Of a DNA stretch of 21,012 nucleotides, positions 14,506 to 21,012 are shown piece after piece. The translations under genes were made by a program, and so were the position numbers. How positions within the stretch are numbered: the stretch's first letter is position 1; each line of letters starts with the position of its first letter. The DNA is taken from assembly GCA_045533175.1 (NCBI GenBank), contig JAZSHJ010000040.1, positions 1 through 21,012 of the forward strand, in the 5' to 3' direction. A model generated the notes under the pieces. That model searched no databases, was not told where the DNA came from, and worked only from the letters and a program-made list of their open reading frames with translations. Origin of the DNA: SIG588 sp045533175 (lineage in GTDB: Bacteria > Bacillota > Clostridia > Oscillospirales > Acutalibacteraceae).

Positions 14506-15024
14506 TTATTCATTATACGGTTCCAACAGCCCGTAATCCCCGTTGTGACGGCGATACACCACGTTGATGCCGCCTGTTTCCGCATTTTGGAACATGAAGA
14601 ACTGGTGGCCGAGCATATTCATCTGCAAAATGGCCTCTTCCACATCCAGCGGTCGCACCGCAAAACTTTTGCGGCGCACCACGCGAAACTCCTCATCCTC
14701 ATCTCCGAGTTCCGCATCAAACGCATCTTCACGCAAACGTCGTGCCAGACGCGTCTTGTTCTTGCGAATCTGCCGCACCAACAGATCAATCAACGTATCG
14801 ATCGCGCTGTTGGCGTCTTCGTCGGTCGTTTCGGCACGGAACAACATACCGTCGGAACGCACGGTCGCCTCCACCTGCAGGACATCGCGCGGCAGGGCTG
14901 TGAGGGTGACGGTACATTCGGCATCGGTGCGAAAAAACTTATCCAGCTTATCCAGCTTCTGTTGTGTTCTTTCCGAAAAAGACGGCCTGAGCGACATTTT
15001 ACGGGCCACGATCGACATCTTCAT
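14506..15024 (-). CDS. hpf: Ribosome hibernation promoting factor, long form
   Basis: This 172-residue protein has the two domains of long HPF. The N-terminal RaiA/YfiA-like domain (about 1-105) covers the 30S decoding site; the C-terminal domain (about 115-172), with FAVRPLDVEEAILQMNMLGH, FFMFQNAETGGINVVYRR and YGLLEP, joins two 30S subunits so that 70S ribosomes pair into inactive 100S dimers in stationary phase. The length matches the family's usual 170-190. The frame stays open upstream, but I place the start at the ATG at 15024 because GGAG lies 8 bases before it and because upstream in-frame codons precede or overlap the promoter. The gene is monocistronic, with its own extended -10 promoter and a terminator, and lies just past the yabPQ-divIC-yabR cluster rather than beside secA. 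Confidence 0.95.
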   Translation of the reverse strand: MKMSIVARKMSLRPSFSERTQQKLDKLDKFFRTDAECTVTLTALPRDVLQVEATVRSDGMLFRAETTDEDANSAIDTLIDLLVRQIRKNKTRLARRLREDAFDAELGDEDEEFRVVRRKSFAVRPLDVEEAILQMNMLGHQFFMFQNAETGGINVVYRRHNGDYGLLEPYNE

Positions 15025-15135
15025 ACCATACACTCCTTGCAGTAATCTCTCGCGGGGAGTTTTCCCCTGAGGCAAACCGAACACCCATGCCTTCGTTTTG
15101 AGGCGGGGTTGGATTCGTCGGTTTATCCCACCCAT

Positions 15136-15164
15136 AGAATACCACAATTTTGCACAGAAATCAA
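15136..15164 (-). promoter_or_regulatory. Promoter of hpf (extended -10)
   Basis: Minus-strand TTGATT (15164-15159), 17 bases, then TATTCT (15141-15136) preceded by TGG. Transcription should begin near 15129, giving a leader of about 105 nt that holds a small GGGGA/TCCCC hairpin (15054-15067). Confidence 0.65.
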
Positions 15165-15202
15165 GAATAATTTGTAAAAATAATGTTGATATTGCTTTTG
15201 TT

Positions 15203-15239
15203 TTAAAAAGAAACGCGTCGGCCAATCCGACCGACGCGT
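15203..15239 (-). terminator. Terminator of the yabP-yabQ-divIC-yabR cluster
   Basis: A 9-bp perfect stem, ACGCGTCGG (15213-15221) with CCGACGCGT (15231-15239), is followed on the minus strand by TTTCTTTTT. It lies 8 bases past the stop codon of the S1-domain gene and separates the cluster from hpf. Confidence 0.85.
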
Positions 15240-15247
15240 GTGCAACA

Positions 15248-15751
15248 TCAAAAATCAAAATCCGGGCCGTTACCGCCGCGGCTGCCGCCGCGTCGGGAAT
15301 ACCCGCCGCCGTGACGTCCTTCGGACGACTTCTTAAGATCCGAGATCTTCTCGTCACTCGTCTGCTTAAAATGGGACATCATATCTTCAAACGAAGTGCC
15401 GGCGGACGCCGACTGCCATTCAAACGAGCCGGGACGACCGGGCGAAACGGCAGGCTTGCGGGGCGCACGGTTGGGGCGTCCGCCACCCTGACGCGGCTTG
15501 GGCGCAGGAGCTTCGGTTGCCTGTGCTTTTTTGATGGAAAGACTGATCTTTCCATCCTCCCCAATGCTCAACACCTTGACTTTGACCGTCTGGTTTTCGG
15601 TCAGATGCTGGCGAATATCCGTCACAAATGCGGAGGCCACCTCCGAAATGTGTACCATACCGGTCTGCCCGCCGGGCAGTTCCACAAACGCACCGAAATT
15701 GGTGATACCGGTAACCTTACCTTCCAAAATAGAACCTGTTTCGACCTGCAT
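15248..15751 (-). CDS. yabR: S1-domain RNA-binding protein (YabR/general stress protein 13-like)
   Basis: The 167-residue product begins with a single S1 RNA-binding domain (about 5-77: GSILEGKVTGITNFGAFVEL, GMVHISEVASAFV, KVLSIGEDGKISLSIKKA). The rest is a low-complexity tail rich in Gly, Arg and Pro that includes the family motif SFEDMMSHFKQTSDEKISDLKK near 125-146 and ends GGSRGGNGPDFDF. The tail makes it longer than the Bacillus protein of about 130 residues. Single S1 proteins of this kind bind RNA or ribosomes; the specific target is not known to me. It follows divIC by 31 bases, the order seen in Bacillus. The ribosome binding site AGAGGGG is rather far (about 12 bases) from the ATG, so translation may be modest. 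Confidence 0.88.
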   Translation of the reverse strand: MQVETGSILEGKVTGITNFGAFVELPGGQTGMVHISEVASAFVTDIRQHLTENQTVKVKVLSIGEDGKISLSIKKAQATEAPAPKPRQGGGRPNRAPRKPAVSPGRPGSFEWQSASAGTSFEDMMSHFKQTSDEKISDLKKSSEGRHGGGYSRRGGSRGGNGPDFDF

Positions 15752-15782
15752 AGTTGCTGTTTACCCCTCTGTTAACTCACGG

Positions 15783-16085
15783 TTATTCCATGCCGGGAAT
15801 TTCTTGAAATACGATCTCGCCGGGACGCGCCAAACCGCGCTGCCGCACCTGCTCTTCCAAATACTTTTCGTAGTTGTTGAGCTTATCGGTAAGATCCTCA
15901 TTCACCCGCTGCTGCTCCACGATCTGCCGATCAATCTCATCCAGCGCCGCACGCCGTTCGTTGAGTTCGAGTTGCAGTTGAGTCAGCACTACGACCACAT
16001 ACACCGCAAACACGGTCAACGCAATCGCCATCATGCGGTTACGCCGAGGACGCTTTACTGCCGACTTCTTTTTTGCTGCGTGCAT
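15783..16085 (-). CDS. divIC: Septum formation initiator, FtsB/DivIC family
   Basis: This 100-residue bitopic protein has the whole family layout: a basic cytoplasmic N-terminus (AAKKKSAVKRPRRNR), one membrane segment (about 18-37), a coiled coil (about 38-80, QLELNERRAALDEIDRQIVE) and the closing RGLARPGEIVFQEI box. It joins FtsL and DivIB (FtsQ) in the divisome that activates septal wall synthesis. I choose the third in-frame ATG (16085) because AAGGAG lies 7 bases upstream of it; the two upstream ATG codons would overlap or abut that site. It follows yabQ and has a candidate vegetative promoter of its own, fitting the need for division during growth as well as sporulation. Confidence 0.92.
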   Translation of the reverse strand: MHAAKKKSAVKRPRRNRMMAIALTVFAVYVVVVLTQLQLELNERRAALDEIDRQIVEQQRVNEDLTDKLNNYEKYLEEQVRQRGLARPGEIVFQEIPGME

Positions 16086-16118
16086 GGTCATTCTCCTTCC
16101 CGACAATCAGTTATCCTA

Positions 16119-16148
16119 ATTATACTACATTTCCCCCTCCTGTTGCAA
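16119..16148 (-). promoter_or_regulatory. Internal promoter for divIC inside the end of yabQ
   Basis: On the minus strand TTGCAA (16148-16143), 18 bases, then a perfect TATAAT (16124-16119). The -10 box lies directly past the yabQ stop codon, with a start expected near 16112. It would let divIC and yabR be made without the sporulation genes upstream. Confidence 0.6.
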
Positions 16149-16565
16149 GGGCTTTTTACAACTTTTTGCGGCTTTTTTGCAAATATTTTTTATTTTTTGT
16201 TTACCTCTTCGTGCAACATCCGCCACGGCCTCTCCCCCTCGTTCGGCTGCACGAACCAAAATGCGCAAAACGGCGTGGATCAACCGCCCCACGGTGAGAT
16301 AATACAACAATGCCCCGCACAACAGGCAAAGCAGATGTGCGAGCCGTACCCGCCCGCTGCTGATGGGCAATGCCGCCGTTTGGGTGATAAACGCCGCCCC
16401 GATCGCCGCCGCCACATCTTCCAAAAACACACGGTGTGCCGACGGCGGAACGATCAATCGCCCCATGCGAAACAATTCGTACCACACACCGAGCAAAACC
16501 CCCACCGCCGCAAACCATAGAAGTTCACGCGTCTGCCCTGCAACGCTGATTCCAAACCGTTCCAT
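16125..16565 (-). CDS. yabQ: Spore cortex biosynthesis protein YabQ
   Basis: This 146-residue membrane protein matches YabQ in size, position and pattern. Hydrophobic segments lie near 14-32 (LLWFAAVGVLLGVWYELFRM), 47-67 and 75-97, followed by a basic amphipathic tail (KQKIKNICKKAAKSCKK). In Bacillus subtilis YabQ is a forespore outer-membrane protein needed for cortex formation. The start at 16565 follows the yabP stop codon after one base, which implies translational coupling. An in-frame ORF continues upstream, but it lies within yabP in another frame and is not credible as protein. It ends just before the divIC promoter -10 box. Confidence 0.88.
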   Translation of the reverse strand: MERFGISVAGQTRELLWFAAVGVLLGVWYELFRMGRLIVPPSAHRVFLEDVAAAIGAAFITQTAALPISSGRVRLAHLLCLLCGALLYYLTVGRLIHAVLRILVRAAERGGEAVADVARRGKQKIKNICKKAAKSCKKPLQQEGEM

Positions 16566-16566
16566 A

Positions 16567-16848
16567 TCAGCGAAACAGGCGTTTCCACTTTCCGCCGCGG
16601 GCCGAGGTTTGTGAAGAGTAGGATAATGCGTCGATTTCTCCCGTGAGCGACAGATCACCCGTTTCCACATTCAACCGCAATATCTGCAACCCGTTCCCTC
16701 GCACGGTCAGTTCTCCGAGGTCGGTATACGCCACCACCGTAAGGTCGTCAAAACTGTCCACATCCGACACACCGCTTACACTCAATGTTCTGCGATTTTC
16801 CATGATCACCTGATGCGGCATGGTCGGCCGCACGGTTTCTCCTGCCAT
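16567..16848 (-). CDS. yabP: Sporulation protein YabP
   Basis: This 93-residue product carries the YabP/YqfC core: PHQVIMENRRTLSVSGVSDV, then FDDLTVVAYTDLGELTVRGNGLQILRLNVETG and a final LTGEIDALSYS, all predicted beta strands. The family is confined to spore formers and is made in the mother cell. The length is close to the usual ~100 residues. The start at 16848 is set by GGAGGGAG 4-7 bases upstream; the frame stays open farther upstream but those codons overlap the promoter. It is the first gene of the yabP-yabQ-divIC-yabR cluster and is divergent from the ATPase gene, with 90 bases between them. Confidence 0.9.
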   Translation of the reverse strand: MAGETVRPTMPHQVIMENRRTLSVSGVSDVDSFDDLTVVAYTDLGELTVRGNGLQILRLNVETGDLSLTGEIDALSYSSQTSARGGKWKRLFR

Positions 16849-16869
16849 AACGCTCCCTCCGTTCATGGA

Positions 16870-16898
16870 ATGATATGTCCTCGCCTCGCAAAATATGC
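16870..16898 (-). promoter_or_regulatory. Sigma-E-like sporulation promoter of yabPQ
   Basis: On the minus strand GCATATT (16898-16892) fits the sigma-E -35 consensus KMATATT at every base, and after 14 bases CATATCAT (16877-16870) fits the -10 consensus CATACAHT at six of eight. The expected start near 16863 leaves a short leader that still includes the ribosome binding site. Confidence 0.6.
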
Positions 16899-16938
16899 AC
16901 CCTTTCGGCGCGCAATCATAGGCTGAAAAGGAGGGGGT

Positions 16939-18039
16939 ATGTGTATGAAACAACCGGAAGCCTGTTTCTTTTTGGGAGCCAATACACCGCAGGGATTTGT
17001 GGGGTATATGCCCGAAAGTTACCGCCCCGAAGAGGGGTGGCGGGTATATATCATCAAAAGCGGACCGGGCAGCGGAAAATCCACCTTTATGCGACAGGTG
17101 TGGGAGGAGGTAGCGGCAGCAGACGAAACCGTGGAAGCAGAATTTCTGTACTGTTCGTCCGATCCGCATTCGTTGGACGGGGTGCGCTTTCCCGCTTTGA
17201 AAACAGCCATCTTCGACGGCACCGCCCCACACGTGTTGGAACCGCGCTACTGGGGTGCTTGCGAAGTGGTGGTGGACATCGGCGGCTGTGCAAACAACGA
17301 CGAATTATTTCAAAACGCCGCCGCCGTTCGGGAGGCAACCGATGCCTGTACCGAACGGCACGCGCGGTGCCGCGGATATCTGGCCACCGCAGCCTCTCTG
17401 TTGGAGGACAGCCGCCGCATCGCCGCCCGCTGCACCGATGAAGATAAAGTGCGCCGTACCGCCCGACGATTATGTGAAAAAGAATGCCCCGCTGTACATC
17501 GTGCGGGACGAGAAGAACGTCGCTTTTTAAGCGCCGTCACACCCGAAGGGCCCATGGTGCTGTACAGTACCCTGCAGGCGTTGTGTCCGCGTTTGTACGT
17601 TGTGGACGATGAATACGGGGCGGCGGGAACGGTTCTGCTTCGCGAACTACGCGACCGCGCGTTGGAACGCGGCGCTCACCTCATCACCTGCGCCTGCCCG
17701 CTGGATCCGACGGAAAAGATCGAACATATCCTGTTTCCGGAACAAGGGGTGGGATTCACGCTGTCCAACCCGTGGCACAAAGCAGATTTTCCCGTTTATC
17801 GCCGCATTCACGCGTCCCGCTTCATGTTGGAAGACGCACTCTCCCAAAAGCGCCAACGGCTTGCCTTCAACCGCCGCGCCGCGCGGGAACTGTTGTGCGA
17901 AGCGGTCGCCTGTGCCGCCGAAGCCAAAGCGATCCACGACGAAATGGAACGCTTCACCGTGAAGGCTATGGATTTTGAAGCGGTGGATCGTCTGCGCACT
18001 AACGTAACCGAATCCATTATAAAAATGCTAAATCCATAA
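16939..18039 (+). CDS. P-loop ATPase of the PRK06851 type, second P-loop degenerate
   Basis: The 366-residue protein begins with an FFLGANTPQGFVGYMPE stretch, then a clean Walker A motif GPGSGKST (G42-T49). The second half repeats the plan: FLSAVTPEGPMVLY, a P-loop-like position at 225-234 (EYGAAGTVLL) and the family's CPLDPTEKIEHILFPE stretch with TLSNPWHK. Relatives I recall carry an intact GxPGTGKST in the second half, so here that site has lost the lysine and serine and probably binds no nucleotide. The function is unknown. ATG at 16939 lies 4 bases after AAGGAGG; the ATG two codons later (16945) is better spaced, so the protein may start MKQPE. It is divergent from yabP, which hints at a role in spore formers. 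No terminator is visible before the mannosidase gene. Confidence 0.75.
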   Translation: MCMKQPEACFFLGANTPQGFVGYMPESYRPEEGWRVYIIKSGPGSGKSTFMRQVWEEVAAADETVEAEFLYCSSDPHSLDGVRFPALKTAIFDGTAPHVLEPRYWGACEVVVDIGGCANNDELFQNAAAVREATDACTERHARCRGYLATAASLLEDSRRIAARCTDEDKVRRTARRLCEKECPAVHRAGREERRFLSAVTPEGPMVLYSTLQALCPRLYVVDDEYGAAGTVLLRELRDRALERGAHLITCACPLDPTEKIEHILFPEQGVGFTLSNPWHKADFPVYRRIHASRFMLEDALSQKRQRLAFNRRAARELLCEAVACAAEAKAIHDEMERFTVKAMDFEAVDRLRTNVTESIIKMLNP

Positions 18040-18047
18040 AAAATAGA

Positions 18048-18076
18048 TTGCAAAACGGCACGGAGGATGATACACT
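18048..18076 (+). promoter_or_regulatory. Promoter of the GH38 mannosidase gene
   Basis: TTGCAA (18048-18053), 17 bases, then TACACT (18071-18076) with a TGA just before it (extended -10). Transcription should start near 18083. Each box matches consensus at four of six bases, so the call is moderate. Confidence 0.5.
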
Positions 18077-18098
18077 CTAACCAAAGAATGTTTGTTAG
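18077..18098 (+). promoter_or_regulatory. Inverted repeat at the mannosidase transcription start, possible operator
   Basis: CTAACCAAA (18077-18085) and TTTGTTAG (18091-18098) are inverted copies with one extra base, separated by GAATG. The repeat starts right after the -10 box and covers the likely start site, where a repressor would block transcription. No adjacent regulator gene is in the window. Confidence 0.35.
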
Positions 18099-18116
18099 AG
18101 AAAAGAGGGATCCTAT

Positions 18117-20981
18117 ATGTCTACGCTGGCCCATCGCTATGCTGTTTTGCGCAAGAAAATCGGCGGATATCGCGATCAAAAGCGACATGAAGACATGAGC
18201 TTTCTGTCGCATGAAGAACGAATGAACATCACCCCGTTTGCGGAACACCTCTTCCGTATCACGGGGGAAATGGAGTATGCTCTTCGTTTAAACACGGCGG
18301 AAAATTATCGGTTTAACAATGCGATCGACCGTGCACTTACTGTTTTGGAAACGGCCATGGAAACGGACGGCACGCTCACGCAAAGCGTGTGCGAAAAGGC
18401 AGAAGAAGCGCTTCTTCCGCTGGCCGATGCCGCCAAAGCATACACCGTGATTTTGGCCGGTCATGCACACATCGATATGAATTGGATGTGGACGTGGAAT
18501 GAAACGGTCTCCGTGACGCTGGCCACTTTCCGCACCATGCTGGATATTATGGATGAGTTCCCCGACTTCCATTTTTCACAATCGCAGGCTTCCACCTATC
18601 GCATTGTGGAGGAATACGATCCCGCTATGATGGAACGTATCAAACAGCGCATTGCACAAGGGCGTTGGGAGATCACCGCCTCTTCGTGGGTGGAAACAGA
18701 CAAAAACATGCCTACCACCGAATCGCTGTTACGTCACATCCGTTCCACCAAAACCTATCTGCGTGACGTGTGGGGTGTCGATCCCGCTTCGCTGGAACTG
18801 GATTTTTCACCCGATACCTTCGGTCACAGCGGCAACCTGCCCGAAATTGATGCGCAAGGCGACGTGAAATATTACTACCATTGCCGCGCGCTGAAAGAAC
18901 CCGGTTTGATGCTATACCGTTGGAAGGCGTTATCCGGCCGCGAAATGCTGTGCTACCGTGAACCGCTGTGGTACAATGCCGCTATTCTTCCGGTCTTGGC
19001 CACCTCCGCAATCGACAAAGCAGACGCATGCGGCGGACTCAAAACGTCGCTGTTCCTCTATGGCGTGGGCGACCACGGCGGCGGTCCTACTCGCCGCGAC
19101 CTGCGGCGTGCGCTGGATATGATGACCTGGCCGATCTTCCCCACCTTGAAGTTCGGCACCATCAAGGAATATTTCCATGCCGCCGAAGCGGTGCGTGACC
19201 TTGTTCCGTTGGTGGATCACGAAATTAACGGCATTTTCCAAGGATGTTACACCACCCAAAGCCGCGTGAAGATGGGCAATCGCGCCTGCGAACGTTCACT
19301 CGTGGCGGCGGAGGGAATGCATGCCATGGCAGATGCCGCTGTGGGCGTGGCGCCGTTGCCGGATAAATACGAGCAAGCGTGGCGCGATACCTTGCTCACC
19401 CATTTCCACGACATCCTCACGGGTTCTTGCACCCCCGAAAGCCGTGAATACGCCATGGGGCTGTATGCCAATGTGTTGGCCACCACCCAAACGCAGTTGG
19501 AACAAGCGGCACAAGCCATCGTGCGCAAGATCGACACTTCGGCTATTTCGGTGGAAGACTCCACCTACGATGCATCGATCGGCGCGGGTGCGGGCTATGG
19601 TGCCGGTATTGCAAGCGACATGCCCCGTAGCGGACGCGGCGGCGGACGTACCCGCATTTTTCACGTGTTCAATCCCACCGCCGTGCCGCGTGACGAAGCG
19701 GTGGAATTCACCGTTTGGGATTGGTGTTACGATATCGCCCGCGCCCGTTTCACCGACGCCGCAGGGGACGCACTCCCCTTCGACGTGGTAGACGGTCAGC
19801 AAAACGGATATTGGGGACACGTGTTCTTCCGTGCACAAGTGAAGGTGAAAGTGGCCGCCTACGGTTACACCACCGTGGTTCTGCGCGAAGCGGAATACGG
19901 CGAAGAGTTGCCGAAATTTCTATTCCATCCCACCTGCTGGCCGGACGGCGAATACACCGACCGTGTGCTGGAAAACGAATACATCCGTGCGGTGTTCAGC
20001 ACGTTGGACGGGCGTATGATCTCGTTGTGGGATAAGGAAAACAACCGCGAATGTCTGCGTGCGGGCGAAACGGCGGGACTGTGCCTGATCGACACCCAGC
20101 GCGGCGGATATGAGGCATGGCGTATCGGCCGCTACAAAGCAATCCATCCCTTCACGGATCACGTGCGTCTTGAAGGCGGCTACACTCGTTCGTTGCAACA
20201 GGCCTTTGCGGTGCAGTACACCATGCGCGCCTCGTCGGCGCGCGTTACCGTGTCGTTGAGTGCAGGCAGTCGCGCGTTGCGGTATCACATTGAAACCGAT
20301 TGGCGCGAAATCACCGTGGGCGACAACATTCCCGTGTTGGTCTATCGTCTGCCGCTGGCCGATGCACCCGACACCTACCTTTACGACATTCCGGGCGGCG
20401 TGTTGGCGCGTGCACCGTTCAACAACGACTCCCCCGCCTTGCAATACGCCGTGGCGAATGACCAAAGCGGCTTCGGTGCCGGTTTTGTTTCGGCATCCAA
20501 GTACGGCTATCGCGGGCAGGCAGACGGCACGATGTATGCCACCTTGCTGAACAGCAGCGACAATCCCGATAAATATCCCGAATACGGCCGCCACACCATC
20601 GACTTGTTCGTGGGCGTGTTCCCGACCGATGCAAAGGTGATGGAAGACACCGCCACCGCGCTGAACAATCCTCTTACCTACCTGCCCGCCGTGGGCGCGC
20701 AACAGGGTACACTCCCCACCGAAGGTGCGTTCTTGCAATGCGAATCCGACGGATGCGTGGTCACCTCGCTGGCCTCGGCGGGAGAAGGGTGTTTCCGCTT
20801 GCGGTTGTATAACGCGAAGGATACCGCCTCCCTTTGCACCGTGGCGCTTGATCGCCCGATCACGGTAGCCGCCACCGCGGACTTGCTGGACAACGTGCGC
20901 GAAGCGCTTCCTGTCACCGACGGGAAACTCGTGTGGGAAATCCCCTCCCACGCGGTGCGCACCGTGTTGCTTTACACCTGA
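18117..20981 (+). CDS. Alpha-mannosidase, glycoside hydrolase family 38
   Basis: The 954-residue enzyme has the GH38 layout: an N-terminal helical region, the catalytic barrel, a middle helical domain and a long C-terminal beta-sandwich region (about 520-954). Family landmarks are present: AGHAHIDMNWMWTWNE (H118 and D120 as metal ligands), FSPDTFGHSG with D233 as the expected nucleophile and metal ligand, and THFHDILTGSC with H431 as the remaining metal ligand. It should remove non-reducing alpha-linked mannose with retention, using zinc or another divalent ion. There is no signal peptide, so it acts in the cytoplasm on imported or internal mannosides. GAGGG lies about 8 bases before the ATG. 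It has its own promoter and is 78 bases after the ATPase gene. Linkage preference cannot be read from the sequence. Confidence 0.95.
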   Translation: MSTLAHRYAVLRKKIGGYRDQKRHEDMSFLSHEERMNITPFAEHLFRITGEMEYALRLNTAENYRFNNAIDRALTVLETAMETDGTLTQSVCEKAEEALLPLADAAKAYTVILAGHAHIDMNWMWTWNETVSVTLATFRTMLDIMDEFPDFHFSQSQASTYRIVEEYDPAMMERIKQRIAQGRWEITASSWVETDKNMPTTESLLRHIRSTKTYLRDVWGVDPASLELDFSPDTFGHSGNLPEIDAQGDVKYYYHCRALKEPGLMLYRWKALSGREMLCYREPLWYNAAILPVLATSAIDKADACGGLKTSLFLYGVGDHGGGPTRRDLRRALDMMTWPIFPTLKFGTIKEYFHAAEAVRDLVPLVDHEINGIFQGCYTTQSRVKMGNRACERSLVAAEGMHAMADAAVGVAPLPDKYEQAWRDTLLTHFHDILTGSCTPESREYAMGLYANVLATTQTQLEQAAQAIVRKIDTSAISVEDSTYDASIGAGAGYGAGIASDMPRSGRGGGRTRIFHVFNPTAVPRDEAVEFTVWDWCYDIARARFTDAAGDALPFDVVDGQQNGYWGHVFFRAQVKVKVAAYGYTTVVLREAEYGEELPKFLFHPTCWPDGEYTDRVLENEYIRAVFSTLDGRMISLWDKENNRECLRAGETAGLCLIDTQRGGYEAWRIGRYKAIHPFTDHVRLEGGYTRSLQQAFAVQYTMRASSARVTVSLSAGSRALRYHIETDWREITVGDNIPVLVYRLPLADAPDTYLYDIPGGVLARAPFNNDSPALQYAVANDQSGFGAGFVSASKYGYRGQADGTMYATLLNSSDNPDKYPEYGRHTIDLFVGVFPTDAKVMEDTATALNNPLTYLPAVGAQQGTLPTEGAFLQCESDGCVVTSLASAGEGCFRLRLYNAKDTASLCTVALDRPITVAATADLLDNVREALPVTDGKLVWEIPSHAVRTVLLYT

Positions 20982-21012
20982 AGATAACATAACAAGACCG
21001 CCGTCGCAGAAG

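Noticed and set aside
14243..14536. 97-codon plus-strand frame in the intergenic region
   Set aside because: It has no ribosome binding site, resembles no protein, and its end runs through the hpf terminator into hpf antisense.
15025..15357. Upstream extension of the hpf reading frame to 283 codons
   Set aside because: The extension runs through the hpf promoter, the terminator of the preceding cluster and part of the S1 gene; HPF homology begins only at 15024.
16899..16925. Sigma-K-like boxes (AC, 16 bases, CATAGGCTG) in front of the ATPase gene on the plus strand
   Set aside because: The -10 box fits eight of nine bases, but the expected start would fall inside the ribosome binding site at 16928-16934, so a working promoter there is unlikely.

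Overview
The window looks like a chromosomal segment of an endospore-forming, Gram-positive anaerobe. It carries yabP and yabQ (found in spore formers) beside a DivIC/FtsB-type gene and a yabR-like S1 gene, in the order known from Bacillus. Its base composition is moderately GC-rich, and it has a solute-binding-protein-dependent sugar import operon without its own ATPase. The class Clostridia (Oscillospiraceae-like or a relative) is the best guess; the genus cannot be read from the sequence.

Layout. Positions 1-206 are non-coding and end in a bidirectional terminator. A monocistronic SPFH/stomatin-like gene (207-1154, minus) follows, with a near-consensus promoter. Positions 1276-14034 (minus) hold one tightly spaced seven-gene operon. 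In transcription order it encodes a giant solute-binding protein with carbohydrate-binding-like modules, a MalF-type and MalG-type permease pair, a membrane protein joining NHL repeats to a Yip1 domain, a DUF5696-like secreted protein, and a second MalF/MalG-type permease pair. The operon starts from a strong extended -10 promoter with a leader of about 140 nt that can fold into a nested hairpin, and ends at a perfect 14-bp-stem terminator. The 471-bp gap 14035-14505 holds this promoter, a palindrome upstream of it and the terminator of hpf. Then come hpf (own promoter), the yabP-yabQ-divIC-yabR cluster (all minus), and two plus-strand genes: a P-loop ATPase of the PRK06851 type, divergent from yabP, and a cytoplasmic GH38 alpha-mannosidase.

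How the parts fit. I infer that the operon builds a cell-surface glycan capture and import machine. The binding protein, DUF5696 protein and NHL propeller would act outside the membrane, the two permease heterodimers would import oligosaccharides, and a shared MsmX-type ATPase encoded elsewhere would power them. The GH38 enzyme could cleave imported mannosides inside the cell, but it is not in the operon and the link is only positional. The sporulation genes appear to run from a sigma-E-like promoter, while divIC has its own vegetative-type promoter inside the end of yabQ. The seven-gene transporter operon is the best candidate for an undescribed system.
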